Source of the DNA: Streptomyces sp. WAC 01529
Lineage (GTDB): Bacteria; Actinomycetota; Actinomycetes; Streptomycetales; Streptomycetaceae
Reading direction: 5' to 3'
Assembly: GCF_003945545.1 (NCBI RefSeq)
Contig: NZ_CP029617.1
Span: forward strand, 7,839,001 to 7,903,000
DNA length: 64,000 nucleotides
Of this stretch, positions 8,022-19,700 are shown in pieces. Below the pieces are notes generated by a model. That model searched no databases. It saw only the letters and a list, made by a program, of their open reading frames with translations, and was not told the DNA's origin. How positions within the stretch are numbered: position 1 is the first letter of the stretch; each line of letters opens with the position of its first letter. The position numbers and the translations under genes were made by a program.

Positions 8022-8310
8022 TCACGGGACGACCTGAGAGAGTGGGCGGCCGTCCTGTCCTCGGCGAAGCTCAGCGAGATGGACGATGTAGCCGGAGCGT
8101 CTGCTCGCTGACAGGGAGTCCGGCGGCAGGTCAGCCTCCAGAGCCAGCGCCGCGTCGATGTCGCCACGGCCGACTTCCTGCTGCGGGCAGGCCAGGAAGG
8201 ACACGCCCACGCGGTGGTCAAGCGGGCGACGTGGCTGGGGGAGGCGAGCTGCCTCCAGCCAGGCCGTACGCAGGACCGCGGTACCCGGTGCCAGGAGCGG
8301 CTGTCGAGAC
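8022..8310 (-). pseudogene. Remnant of an XRE/TPR-type regulator C-terminus
   Basis: The minus strand encodes a stretch like the tetratricopeptide tail of Streptomyces XRE regulators: FLACPQQEVGRGDIDAAL, then LPPDSLSASRRSGYIVHLAEL. There is no helix-turn-helix part, the frame is open only by chance on either side, and it stops early at 8022. I read it as a truncated leftover at the left border of the accessory island. Similarity is judged by eye. Confidence 0.4.
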
Positions 8311-8352
8311 GCGCTCGGCAACCGCTGACCGGCGCTCGGGCGTCCTTCGGGT

Positions 8353-10263
8353 ATGCCCCAGCCGAACCCCGAACCGTCCCCGGCTCCGCCCAGCTGGCCG
8401 TACTGTGGCCAGGACCCCGTTCCAGAGAGACCGTTCGGCTGCCGCGGCATCCACGTATCCGGCTACTCCGTATGTCTTGCTCACCTGGCCGACGCCGACC
8501 GTGACGCCTATCTGGCCCGTGTGGTCCCCGGCGCCGACATCGATCACCGCGGTACCTCCTTCACTGAACCCCTTCTCGGTTCCCTCCTCTCTGCCCTCCG
8601 CGACCCCGCCACCAGATCCCCCCGCATCGGCTTCGCCCGGTTCGATTCGGCGATCTTCGAGGGCTACGCCGGGTTCGGGTCTGCGACCTTTGAGGACAAC
8701 GCCGGGTTCGGGTCGGCGATCTTCAAGGGCGACGCAGGGCTCAGGTGGGCGACCTTCAAGGGCAACGCGGAGTTCAGGTCGGCGAGGTTCGAGGGCGACG
8801 CCTGGTTCGAGTCGGCGACGTTCGAGGGCGACGCCTGGTTCTGGGCGGCGACGTTCGAGGGCAACGCGGGGTTCAGGTCGGCCACCTTCAAGGACAACGC
8901 AGGCTTCAAGGCGGCAACCTTCAAGGGCAACGCGGAGTTCAGGTCGGCGAGGTTCGAGGGCGACGCCTGGTTCTGGGCGACGACGTTCGAGGACAACGCC
9001 AGGTTCGGGTCAGCGACCTTCAAGGGCGACGCAGGGTTCAGGTCGTCGACGTTCGAGGGTTACGCAGGATTCGATTCGGCGACCTTCCAAGACAGCGCCG
9101 GGTTCAGGTCGGCGACCTTCAAGGACAACGCAGGGTTCGAGTCGGCGACCTTCGAAAGGGCGACAGTTCTCGGGCCGTTGATGTGCGCGAAGCGGGTCGT
9201 GTTGTCTTGGGCGGTGTTCGGCGGCCCGGTGACGCTCTCGTTTGCCGCGTACCACGTGGAGTGTCGGTGGACCCGCTGGTCGTCAATGGCCGAGGTGCGT
9301 TTGCGCTACGCCACGGTGGATTTCTCCCACGCTGTCTTCGAATACCCCCTCACGATCGCCGCGGAGCAGGAACCCTTCGTGCTCGCGGAAGGCCCAGTCG
9401 TGGACGAAGCGCCACTCGCACGGCTGCCCGACACCACGGTACGGATGATGTCGCTGCGCGGGGTTGATGCGGCCCACCTGGTCCTCGCCGACGTCGACCT
9501 CTCAAGTTGCCTGCTCACCGGGACCGTGCACCTGGACCAGATACGCCTGGAGGGCGCCTGCTCCTTCGCCACGACCCCGTCCGGCACACTCTGGCGGGGC
9601 GGGCGCCCTGTGCGGTTCACCCGGCGCCGCACGCTTGCCGAAGAGCACCACTGGCGCGCTCGGCAGCCGACAGCGGCCCCAGGCTGGACCGCGGCGATGC
9701 CCGACGTCGGACATGCGGGGCCGGCACAGCTGGCGCCGGTCTACCGGGCACTGCGCAAGGCGTTCGAAGACGGCAAGTACGAGCCGGGCGCGGCGGATTT
9801 CTACTACGGCGAGATGGAGATGCGCCGACAGGACCGCACCCAGACCCCGCGTGCCGAGCGCGGCTTGCTGCACGGCTATTGGGTCCTGTCCGGCTATGGC
9901 CTGCGCGCCTCGCGGGCGCTGGGCTGGCTCGCTGCCGCCATGCTCGTCACCATCGTGCTGCTGATGGGTTTTGGACTCCCGCAGGACTCCCCGAAACAGG
10001 AAGCGACCGGCACCGTGCCGCCCGGCGGCGGGAGAGTGACCTTCGAGATCGGCAAGGATGATCCGCGCAACCCCGCCGGGAACCGGTTCACCGGCGAACG
10101 CTTCGAGAAAGCTTTGAACGTGACGCTCAACTCGGTGGTGTTCCGCTCCTCCGGTCAGGACCTCACCACCACCGGAACCTACATCGAGATGGCCTCCCGA
10201 CTGGCCGAGCCCATCCTCCTCGGTCTGGCGGTCCTCGCCATCCGCAACCGCGTCAAACGTTGA
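8353..10263 (+). CDS. Pentapeptide-repeat membrane protein
   Basis: The 636-aa protein has an N-terminal Cys/His-rich segment (residues about 14-45, YCGQ then CRGIHVSGYSVCLAHL) that could bind zinc. About 17 tandem 10-residue units of the form GFxSATFxGNA (two pentapeptides each, about residues 98-272) should fold as a right-handed beta helix. A divergent helix continues to about 400. The C-terminal third contains a conserved linker (LAPVYRALRKAFEDGKYEPGAADFYYGEME) and a transmembrane segment (LAAAMLVTIVLLMGFGL), with a second hydrophobic stretch at the end. The family is widespread in Streptomyces without assigned function; the C-terminal part resembles ion-channel-like pentapeptide proteins. 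The start is uncertain because no good ribosome site precedes ATG 8353, but the Cys-rich beginning is typical of the family. Confidence 0.8.
   Translation: MPQPNPEPSPAPPSWPYCGQDPVPERPFGCRGIHVSGYSVCLAHLADADRDAYLARVVPGADIDHRGTSFTEPLLGSLLSALRDPATRSPRIGFARFDSAIFEGYAGFGSATFEDNAGFGSAIFKGDAGLRWATFKGNAEFRSARFEGDAWFESATFEGDAWFWAATFEGNAGFRSATFKDNAGFKAATFKGNAEFRSARFEGDAWFWATTFEDNARFGSATFKGDAGFRSSTFEGYAGFDSATFQDSAGFRSATFKDNAGFESATFERATVLGPLMCAKRVVLSWAVFGGPVTLSFAAYHVECRWTRWSSMAEVRLRYATVDFSHAVFEYPLTIAAEQEPFVLAEGPVVDEAPLARLPDTTVRMMSLRGVDAAHLVLADVDLSSCLLTGTVHLDQIRLEGACSFATTPSGTLWRGGRPVRFTRRRTLAEEHHWRARQPTAAPGWTAAMPDVGHAGPAQLAPVYRALRKAFEDGKYEPGAADFYYGEMEMRRQDRTQTPRAERGLLHGYWVLSGYGLRASRALGWLAAAMLVTIVLLMGFGLPQDSPKQEATGTVPPGGGRVTFEIGKDDPRNPAGNRFTGERFEKALNVTLNSVVFRSSGQDLTTTGTYIEMASRLAEPILLGLAVLAIRNRVKR
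8650..9165 (+). repeat. About 17 tandem 30-bp repeats inside the pentapeptide gene
   Basis: Units of about 30 bp encoding the GFxSATFxGNA decapeptide follow one another with high DNA identity. Several blocks longer than 60 bp recur nearly unchanged, for example the stretch from about 8760 to 8850 again from about 8935. This points to recent expansion by unequal recombination or slippage and predicts copy-number variation between strains. Confidence 0.8.
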
Positions 10264-11050
10264 ACGCGGCCGGTCTCACGACAGCGGACACGAGATCACG
10301 CACATCGGGTGCTGAAATGATCGGCCCGCTCAAAACGCCCAGAGCCGACGCACGGAAGATTCCGAAGTGCAGATCGGAGCCCCTCACGCTGAGATCTTCC
10401 GTGCGGTCCGACAGAGGCGCCGGGCCGGGTGTCGACCAGGGCTCGCACAATCTGCTGCACGACCGGCGTGCTACTTCATACCCTCTCCCAAAATCCCCGG
10501 AATCTGCTAACCGTCAGCGGACCCCGCGTTGATCCTGTGGCTCAGGAGCGGATGCCGGTGCGAGGGCTCAGCGACGGTCGCGCGGCCACTTCGCGGTTCG
10601 TGGCGCCCGACGCCACCGGGCCCGCCACGCGCTGTTGTTGCGGAGTCAGCCGCCCGAGAGCACTGTCGTTGTCGCCGGCTGCGCTGTCCCCGGTGGCCCG
10701 CAGTTCGGAACGTGTTCGCTTCTTTCACAGCAGGGCGCCGCAGCGTTCGAAGCCGACGAGGGCGGCCCGCAGACGGGTGTGGCCGGGCGTGCTCGACACC
10801 TGTGTTCCCTTCCTGGAAGGGAAGATGACCGAGCGTTGCCCCCGGTCTCCACAGGGGGCCCGCGCAAGGCGACACTGACGCTCATGGGACGTTCGCTTTG
10901 ATAGGGCGTCAGCTCATGCATGAGGCCGGTATGCGGTCCGTCCGTCGAGTTGTACGGATCGCGGCAATGGGGGGGGCAACATCAGGAAGGTGACCCGCGC
11001 CCCCGGTGACGACAGGGAAGGTGGAGCGCGGCGGTACGAGCAGCCCACGC
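10264..11050. other. No supported gene
   Basis: This 0.8-kb stretch has several open frames on both strands, but none shows family similarity, a convincing ribosome site or consistent codon use. It is probably decayed sequence between the pentapeptide gene and the transposase relic. Confidence 0.5.
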
Positions 11051-11062
11051 ACCGGGCTGTGC

Positions 11063-11182
11063 CTGTTGCGCATCGTGGACCCGGCCATCGGTGACTACGA
11101 CTGCCAGCGGGTGGCCGTTGCCGTCCACGGGGTGGGGGATCTTTCTCGTCAGGCCGCTACAGGATGGGCCTATTGCGTGGCT
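11063..11182 (-). pseudogene. Fragment of an IS5-like DDE transposase
   Basis: About 40 codons on the minus strand match the central strand region of IS5-type transposases: SCSGLTRKIPHPVDGNG followed by HPLAVVVTDGRVHDAQQ, compared with the family pattern SRGGLTTKIH-D-G-PL-VVVTPGQ-HD. Nothing before or after continues the protein and no terminal inverted repeats were found. It is a transposition scar 250 bp upstream of the two-gene NTPase cassette, consistent with horizontal arrival of this region. Confidence 0.6.
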
Positions 11183-11430
11183 GGCCGGCTCGCCCCTGGG
11201 TAGGAGCTTTACTGCTGCGGCAGGTGGCGGCGCTGTTGTACCTCTCCGGCCGGTCCGGGTTCGTGGCGTTAACGCTCCAGTCTTACGGAATTCGTGAACG
11301 CCGTAGGAGGATTCGATCCTCGTCGGCCATCGCAAAGTGATGAAAGTGCCACAGGAAACCCAAGGATGGGCATACTCTGCGGGAATCACCGCAGGTGGGC
11401 TGGGGCGACCTGTAATGCGGCGGAGGTGTC

Positions 11431-13701
11431 ATGGGTGGGGACCCGTATGTGTCAGCAAAAGGGGTCGGAGAGCGCGAGCGCACGAGGGTGCCGGATCCAT
11501 ACGGTGACCAGGCTCTCCTGACGTCTGCCATGACGGGGGGCTACGACGCCGTCCCCGGCCAGGAACGCAGTCGACTGCGGAGCTATCTCGAAGCCGTTGT
11601 CGCGGCCCGTCCGGCGCCGGTGCACACCACGGTCGCCTTCAACGCCGTGTACTTCGGGTACGAGCTCGGCGGCGACGGCTACGGCGGAAGCCCGCTGTGC
11701 CTCGATGATTTTCCCGTCATCACCTTCGGTGAGTGCGCTCCCGTGCTCCCGGTCGGGGCCATGGTGTGTGTCGCCACCGGGTCGGACCCGCTTTACGCGG
11801 AAATCGTCTACAGAGAGGGCGCGCACCCGGAGGTGGACGCGCTTGGTGACGTACCGGCTTGGGTGTCGGGGGCGCCCGCAGGCGCCGAGGGCTCGGGTAG
11901 GCCGGGTACAGACGCCGAACCAAGGCGCAGGGAGCTGCTGGTGCCGGACCTCCACGCCTTCGGTCCGGCACTGAGTCTGTCACCGGCCCAGCTGCATCGC
12001 TTACGCACGCGCGGGCGATGGATCAACGAGGACGGGCATGTCGTCGTCGACGTGTGCTATCCGTCCTTGCAAGCAGCCCGGCGCGACGATCTGACGGCCT
12101 ACGCGGACCATCTCCTGACGACGGCTCGGGAACAACTTCTCAGCCCCTTCGTCCCTGTTTCCCTTGCCTCCCTGGTGGGCGGCACGCAAGACGGCGATCT
12201 GCGGGCGGGACTGCTCGGTCTGCTCGACACGGTGCGAGGCGTCCTCAACTCCAGTGCAATGTTGCGCACCTGGGGCCACTACGCCCTGACCCGTACCTCC
12301 CTCGCGGACTGCTGGCGGGACACCGGACCGCTGGGCGGCCACGACCTCAGGTCTCTTGTGGCCGCGGTCGAGCGCGCGGCCACCCCGGCGAGGCGGCGAC
12401 ACGGCCTCGTCGCTCCAGTCACTGTGTACACAGCGGTCGGACCACGGCTCCGCGGTTTTCCCGGAGCGGAGGAACGGCTCAGGGAAGTGGGGTACGCCGC
12501 CGCGGTGTGCCGGGCGAACGTGGCGCTTGCCGACGTGCTCCAAGGGGACAGCGACCAGGGCCTGTTCGGCAACGGTTCCCGGGTCACCCTCGACGACGCC
12601 TTCGAGGGGGGAGGGGTGTGGCGGTCCCACCATCCCGGTGACGCAGAGGCACCCGGAGACCCCCTGGTCCCGGCCGGGCGCGGCTGGAACTCCACACTGC
12701 CCGCACCGCCGGAGCCGGTAGATGCGCCCCTCGCCGACGATGACGCCCTCGGCACCGGAGAACTCCTGCGAAGTGACGCGCAAGAGATCGTCTGGAGGGC
12801 GCCCCTGCGGCTGGCCCATCTCATCGGCGGCTGGTTTCCCCTGCACCCGTTCGTCGCGCAGGACCTTTGCCGGCCCCGCGGCGCGCACCCCACGCTTCGC
12901 CTCGAACTCAACCATGCTGGTGAGACGTTGGACGAAAAGGAGGCGGTGCAGTACGTCGCGGCCGAACTCGGGGACGACTCGGGCCGGTTGGCGGGGATCG
13001 TCTGGCCCGGTGACTTCTTCCCCGGCCTGATGCTGGAGCTGCGCCGGCTCCGTGGCGACACGGTGATTCGGCTGGCCACGACGCGGTTGAAGGAACGGGC
13101 GCAGGCCGGTGACCGTGAGACGGGGCACTGTTACGACCCTCGCGTGCTCACCAGGGAGGACGTGCCGGGCAGCAGCCGCCACGGTGACAGCGCGGTCGGG
13201 CTGGGTCCCCGGCAACTGGTGATGCGCACCGTGCGCCGTTGCGGTCTGCTCACCCTAGACGGTCACGCCCTGATGGACCGGTCGGTCCTGCCGAGCGCGG
13301 TCTATGGGCGCCGACCGGCCCGGTCGCAGGCCGCTGATTTGGATTCGGCGGTCGCGGAACTGCTCGCGGAACGTCTTCTGGAGCCGGCCCTGGGCAGCCG
13401 GGACGCCTGGGGACAGCCGCACTTCCCGCCGCGTGACGGACAGCGGACCATTCTCCTTATTGGTTACCGTCCCGCCAGGCCGCGGGTGATACGTCCGTGG
13501 GGCGGTGGTGAACCGGGCGGTGAGGGACTGCGTGGCGCTCAGTTCGTCGCAGGTCATCTGCGACGCCTGCGACCGGGGCGCCTGCCCAGCGACGTTCAGC
13601 GCGCGGCCTTCCGGGAGCACTGCCGCAGGCTTGGCAAGGCGGACGGCTGGGAACTGCCGTACGGCTACACATTCGTGACCGAGCACACGCGCGGCCGCTG
13701 A
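11431..13701 (+). CDS. Uncharacterised 756-aa protein, first gene of the NTPase cassette
   Basis: I do not recognise this protein. The ATG at 11431 follows GGAGGT with 4-base spacing, a strong start. It has no signal peptide or membrane segment and looks like a large soluble multi-domain protein. An N-terminal alpha/beta part (residues about 60-140, TVAFNAVYFGYELGGDGYGG) is followed by a Gly/Pro/acidic linker near 150-170. A middle region lies around 200-460. The C-terminal 150 residues (VMRTVRRCGLLTLDGHALMD, then DLDSAVAELLAERLLEP) resemble a winged-helix-type module. No nuclease, NTPase or protease motif is visible. It ends 98 bp before a 2017-aa P-loop NTPase in the same direction, so the two probably form an operon. 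It could be the effector or the recognition subunit. Confidence 0.75.
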   Translation: MGGDPYVSAKGVGERERTRVPDPYGDQALLTSAMTGGYDAVPGQERSRLRSYLEAVVAARPAPVHTTVAFNAVYFGYELGGDGYGGSPLCLDDFPVITFGECAPVLPVGAMVCVATGSDPLYAEIVYREGAHPEVDALGDVPAWVSGAPAGAEGSGRPGTDAEPRRRELLVPDLHAFGPALSLSPAQLHRLRTRGRWINEDGHVVVDVCYPSLQAARRDDLTAYADHLLTTAREQLLSPFVPVSLASLVGGTQDGDLRAGLLGLLDTVRGVLNSSAMLRTWGHYALTRTSLADCWRDTGPLGGHDLRSLVAAVERAATPARRRHGLVAPVTVYTAVGPRLRGFPGAEERLREVGYAAAVCRANVALADVLQGDSDQGLFGNGSRVTLDDAFEGGGVWRSHHPGDAEAPGDPLVPAGRGWNSTLPAPPEPVDAPLADDDALGTGELLRSDAQEIVWRAPLRLAHLIGGWFPLHPFVAQDLCRPRGAHPTLRLELNHAGETLDEKEAVQYVAAELGDDSGRLAGIVWPGDFFPGLMLELRRLRGDTVIRLATTRLKERAQAGDRETGHCYDPRVLTREDVPGSSRHGDSAVGLGPRQLVMRTVRRCGLLTLDGHALMDRSVLPSAVYGRRPARSQAADLDSAVAELLAERLLEPALGSRDAWGQPHFPPRDGQRTILLIGYRPARPRVIRPWGGGEPGGEGLRGAQFVAGHLRRLRPGRLPSDVQRAAFREHCRRLGKADGWELPYGYTFVTEHTRGR

Positions 13702-13799
13702 CCTTTCACGGGTTCGCGCGTCCACGGCTCCGGCCCCCCTTTTCCTCCCGTCACCCACTGGCACCTTCTGTCACCAACAGAAACGGAGTGCGTGTAAAC

Positions 13800-16700
13800 A
13801 TGCAGGACCGCTACCTCGTTGTCACAGGGCCGCCGTGGTCCCCGCCGAGTGTCTCGGCCGAGGACCTGGAAGGCCTGGCCGCCGCGCTCAACGCCTTGCA
13901 ATCCCCGGCCGTCGCCGCCCTGAACGACCTCACGGCGGACATGGTGGAGCTCGCTTTCAACTCCCTGCGGCCCAAACACCGCCAGGAGTTGCTCACCAGT
14001 CTGGGCATCCGCATGTCGGCCCCTCGACGGGTGAGCAGTGCCCTGTGCCGGGACGTCCTCACCAGGCTGCGGCGCGAGTCGCGGCAGCACACCTGCACAT
14101 GCGGGATCAGGGGACTCACGGTCACCGTGATGAACCAGGTGGGCGACTTCGTCCTGGCGCACGACGGGGAGCCGGTCCCCGACCCTGTTGCCCGGTGGGG
14201 CACCACGCTGGTCCGGGCCACCGTCTTCGCGTGGTGCAACGCTTCCGTCACCGACGCCCACATCCTTGCCTGGGCGGCGGACCAGGACTGGTTCGGGGCG
14301 ACGGCCGACGACGAGGCGGCCCGGCTCGCCGCTGTCGCTGCCGCGGCGCGGCCTCTCGTGGAGGCGTACCCCGATTTCGTTCTTGGAGCGGCGGAAGACG
14401 ACGGGCTGGCGCTCACTGAGGAGAGTGAACCAGGGGCCGCTGCCGTCGCCGACCGGCCGGGTGCCGGAGCCCCCGCACCACAGACCGCGGCAGCGGACAT
14501 CGGTACTTCGCACGAGGAGACCGCTACCGCGTCCGACCTCACCAAGGCTGGGACAGCTCCCGAGGAGGCATGTCAGGAGCTGGAGTCCGCCCTGGCGGGG
14601 GCCCGCCAGGCCGCGGAGAAGGTCACCGACGCGGTCATGGACGGCCGCCCTCCGCAGGACGAGGACCTGGCTCGGCTCGCTGCGCTGAGCACTGCTTTCC
14701 ACGACGTGGACGCGGTGTTCCGGGCCGCCGGCATCGGAGGGGTGCCTCGTCGTCTGGAGGACATCACGCGCGCTGCACACGCACATCGGACAGCGCGGGA
14801 GCGTGACCTCCAGGCGCGCGAGCCGCTGAGGGAACTGCTGGATGTCGCCTGCCGCCCGGACAGCTCCGCCGCTGCCGCGGCTGCCGCCGAGGCCGTGCGC
14901 GGTGCGGCTCGCCGCCTGCTGGACGTGCCGGTATGGGTGGAGCTGCAACACGAGGAGAGCGCCGCGCTCGCCGCCCTGGCCCGGCTCATCAGGCTGGGAC
15001 GACAGGCGGATGCCGCCACGGAGATCCTGGCACTGCAGGGACAGGTCGTACGGGTCCTGCCCACGTGCGCCATGGCCGTGCTCATCGCTCCCGAGCTGAC
15101 GCTGGACCAGCCGGTGGACGGTGAATCGTCCCCCGCCGGGACCGACGAGGCACACGGCACCGCCGAGCCCGCCGACGCCGAAACGACCGCAGAACACGAA
15201 ACCGTGCAGTCGGCCCCATTGACTGAGGCGATCGCGCCCCAGCCCGCCGCCGAGCCGGAAGCCACGACGACCGCCGTGCCGGTCCACGCACCCAAGGCAG
15301 AGGCCGGGCCGGCCGCCGACAGCGACTCGGCACTCCCCACGTCCGCTGGCGCAGCCGTCCAGGCACCTGCCGCACCCACACTTTCTCCCGCCGATGACAC
15401 GCCCGTCCGGGCAGCGGCCCCGGCGGCGGACGACGCCACCGATGAGGCCGCGGTCGAGGGAGTTCTGGCGCAGCTGGTCGTGGAGCGGCGCTTCGGACTC
15501 GCCCACCATGTGGCAAGGGCCGCCGGCCACCCCGAGCCCCAGGTGGCGGCGATCCGCCTGGCCGGTGCCGCCGCGCTGCTCACCTCTGGGGACAGCCAGA
15601 CGGCCCGGATGACGGCGGACCTGCTGCAGGAGTACGGCGGATATGCGGGCCAGGACACCGAGGGCAGCGAACTCCTCCTGCTGCCCGCCCTGCTGCGTAC
15701 CGCGCTGATCACCGGTGACCACGCTGCGGGCGCTCAGCTCAAGGCGCTGGTGCCGAGGCTCCCGGACCGGCTGGGGGAGGCGGCGACCGCCGTCGCCGAC
15801 CGTGCCCTCAGCGGAGCCCTGCTGATCGCCTCGCCGTTGGTCGCCGATGTCTCCGAGACCGAGGCCCGGCTGCGGGAACTGCGCGATCAGAGCCGTGCCC
15901 TGCTCTCGCCGCAGCGGCTGCGGTTCGCACGGGCGACGGAGATCGCCAAACGCTGGCTCGCCCCCGACAACGGGATGCTCGGATCGCTGCTCACGACCGT
16001 CGTCGGCGACGACCGCGACGCGCTGCAGCAGGTGCGGGAGCAGGCTGATCGGCTGTCGAAACTGGCCGAGGTCAACAGCGAGATCGACCGCATGGACCGC
16101 AAGTACCGCTCGTCCAGCGGCAAGCCGCTCCAGGGCTCCGGGCGGCAGGACCTGGTGCATCTTGTGGAGCGGGCCGTCAGCCTGGTCAAGGAGTGGTGCC
16201 TGGCGGTCGACGGTACCCGCCGCGGCGACCGTTCCGACGGCAGCCGGGCGGTCAAGGAGATCTCCTCCCTGCGCCAGTCCCTGCTGGACGGCAGGGAAGT
16301 GGCGCTGGGCGAACTGAAGCGGTTGGCGCGGCGCCCGGACGCGCTCTCGGGCGCGACGGCCTGGGCGGCCCACGCCTCGATGGAGGAGCTGTTCGCTCTG
16401 CTGGCTGACGGCACCGTGACCACGCGTTCCGGCAGTCCCGTCGACCCAGCGCTCGTTCTGGACGCGGAGCTGCTGAAGGTGTGTGACACCCGTGACGAGC
16501 GGCCGTCGCCCGACGAACTGCTGACCGCGGTCCACCGGAACTGGCAGGAGGCTCTGGACGAGCGGCTCTCCCACGACGCGTTCACCGCGGCCCGCGACAT
16601 CGTCGAGCTGGCCGGACGGGGTCTGTTGCCTGCCGCTGGGGCGGGGGAGTTCGTGCCGCCTGCGGAAGCCGAGATCGACGACAGGGAGACCACCCGGCGT

Positions 16701-19700
16701 GCGCAGCTACGGAAGGCACACGACGCACTCGTCGCCGAGCTGCACCGTGCGCAGGCCGACGGTGCCGTGACCGAGGACCAGGACCTGGGTCTTCAGGAGC
16801 TGCTCGCCGACGCCCACAACAGCCTCGACAGCGGTGACCGACACGACCTGCTGCACGTGCGGCGGGCGCTCGACACGGTACGGAGTGGCCTGCCGGCCTT
16901 CCGGAAGCAGGCGGCGGATCGAATCTGGGCTCGGCTCGACGCCTTGGACCCCTCCATGGAGGAGCGGGCCCAGGTCCTGCGGCGCCTGGAGACGAACGAC
17001 CTGGCCACCGCTGCCGACCTCGTCTACTTCCTGGAGATCGGCGAGCCGGTTCCGGAGATCGAGGGTGGTGAGTCTCATCTGACCGAATTCTTCCCGGCCG
17101 TGCCCGACGGCCTGCCCGGAGGGATCGACCATGAGGTCGTCGAGCTGGTCCGGTCCGGTGGCAAGCATCCGATGGTCCCGGTCCTGGACTACGGCGGCCT
17201 GTCCACCGACGAGGCGGCGCTGGCGGCCGACGCCCTCGGCGAGTGGTGCGCGCTTGCCGCCACCGAACGCAAGGACCGGCTCCAGGTGGCTCCGACGCGA
17301 CAGGTGCCGCCTCTCCTCAAGCTCCTCGGCTACGACGCCAAGAGCGCCAGGCCGCTCGACGACCGATCCCAGCACCGGCGGGAATACCGTCTCTTCGAAG
17401 CGACCGGCGTGGAGATCAACGGTAGAGCGAAAGCGCCCGCGTTCGGCTCGCAGATCAAGGAGCAGGGCGGCAACCTGCGGGTGATGATGGTCTGGGGCAG
17501 GCCGCCCGCCAAGGTCGTCATGAGCTGGGCGGAGCGCGACACCAGCGGAGCCAGCCTTCTCGTCGCCTACTTCGGCACGCTGAGCCGTGAGGCTCGAGTC
17601 GAACTCGCCGTCGGCTCCGACCGGTTGCAGCCGCTGCTCGTGGTGGACGATGCCGCCCTCGCTTATCTCGCGGCCTGCGGCAACCGCCAGGTCAGCGCCG
17701 CCACGCAGACCCTGCTGCCCTTCGCCGGCGTCAACCCGTACATCAGGGAGAAGCGCGGCCGGATCGGCGGCGAGATGTTCTACGGCCGCGACGCCGAACG
17801 CAAGAGCATCCTCGACCCGCGCGGCACGCAGGTCATCTACGGCGGCCGGGGCCTGGGCAAGTCGGCGCTGCTCGCCGACGCCGGGGAACTGTTCACGGAG
17901 CAGCGCCCGGGATATCACCAGACCGTGTACGTCAACCTCGACCAGGAGAACATCGGCAAGGGCAGCTCGCGCGGACCGGAGGCGCTGTGGAGCGTTCTCC
18001 TGAGAGAGCTGATCGTGGCACAGGTACTCGATGACCGGCCGCAGGGGCGCGGAAAGCGACAGGAGACCTCCGAGCGGGTGCGCGCCGGCATCAGGGTCTG
18101 GCTGGACGGGGACTCCCGTCGCCGACTGCTGATCCTGCTCGACGAGTGTGACCAGTTCTTTGAGGCCGACGCCCCGCGGTTCGACCAGACCAAGAAGCTC
18201 AAGGGCCTCGGGTCCGACACCAAGGACGCGGCAAAGGTCGTCTTCGCAGGACTTCACTCCGTGCAGCGCTTCTCTAAGCTCGCGAGCAACGGGCCGTTCG
18301 GCCACCTCGCTCAGACCCCGAAGGTGATCGGCCCGCTGGCTCCCCAGTCGGCTGCGGAACTGCTGGTCGAGCCGATGCGGGCGCTCGGGTTCGAGTTCAA
18401 GGACCTGGATCTCGTTAACCGTGTGCTTGGTTACTGCTCGTACCAGCCGTTCCTTCTGCAGATGTTCGGGCACCGGCTGGTCGAGCTGATGCACCGCAAG
18501 CGGACGCGGCGCGGCGCCGGGCAACCCCCTTACGAGGTGGAGGTGACCGACATCGAGATCGTGGAGTCGGACGCCGCGCTCCGGGACGGCATCTCGGCGG
18601 CCTTCAAAGACACACTGAGCCTCGACCACCGCTATGACGTGATCGCCAATGTGCTGGCATACCACACCCGCCATCACGGCCTGGAGGTGCGGCTGAGCGA
18701 CACCGAGTTGCGCGAGGAGTGCGAGACGTACTGGCGCAAGGGGTTCGAACAGCTCGACACCGAGGGTTTCCGTGCCTACCTCTCCGAGATGGTGGGGCTC
18801 GGCATCCTCGCGCCCAACCACGACGGACTGGGCTGGCATCTGCGCGGCCCCAACGCCCTGCGCATGATCGGGACCTCGCACGAGGTGGAGGCACGTTTGC
18901 TTAGGGCCGAACAGGACTGTGAATTGCAGGAGAGCATCGTGCAGGAGGGCCGCCCCGAGCTCCCCGACGGGCGGCCGGCTCCGCTGACCAACACCCAGCT
19001 CGACGATCTCCTGGGCGAGCGGTCCAACCGGACCCGAGTCGTCATCGGCAGCACCGCCACCGGAGTCATCGACGTCGCCCGGACGTTGCGTACGATCGCC
19101 GGACCGATCGACGGCTGGACGTTGCCACCCGTGGGCAAGCCCAGCGTCTACAAACAGGAACTCTCTGGCGGACGCCCCCGAGAACGACGGGTCGTCATCA
19201 GCGACTTCGTCAACTACCGGGATCCGGTCCGGCCCGAGACCTGCCGCGAAGCCGTCGACCTGGCCGAGACGCTGCTGCCCGCCACTCCGGGGGTCACCCG
19301 CGCGGTCGTCATCGTCACCGGCCCCGCTCAGCTCACCCTGTGGCGCTCCCTGCTGACGGGAACCGAGCCCACCTCGGCCGCACCGGTGGTGCTGCGTAGG
19401 CACGACCACCGCAGCCTGCGCGGCTGGGCCCAGCGCATCAACATGTTCCACACGGAGGACCGCCTGGACCGTCTCCACGAACTGACCGGCGGCTGGCCGC
19501 TCTTGGTGGACCGGGCCCACCGCCTGCACGAGGAATTGGGCGACCCCGACGAGGTGTTGCGCCGTCTGGCCGACTTCCGCGCGGACCGGGCCCAGGCCCG
19601 CGCATTCGCCGAGGCGACCGGCGTGTACGCGGATCAGTTGCTGGCCGCCGGATACCGCGCCCTGACCGACGAGTTCATGGACGGCCTCTTCGATCTGGAA

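Noticed and set aside
6632..8221. Long N-terminal extension of the DHFR-like protein
   Set aside because: The extension covers the pirin gene in antisense; the family begins exactly at the ATG with a good ribosome site.
8650..9165. Regular repeats that might suggest a CRISPR array
   Set aside because: Units abut without variable spacers and encode pentapeptide repeats in frame.
10429..10878. 149-codon plus-strand ORF
   Set aside because: No ribosome site or similarity; overlapping frames on the other strand are equally long.
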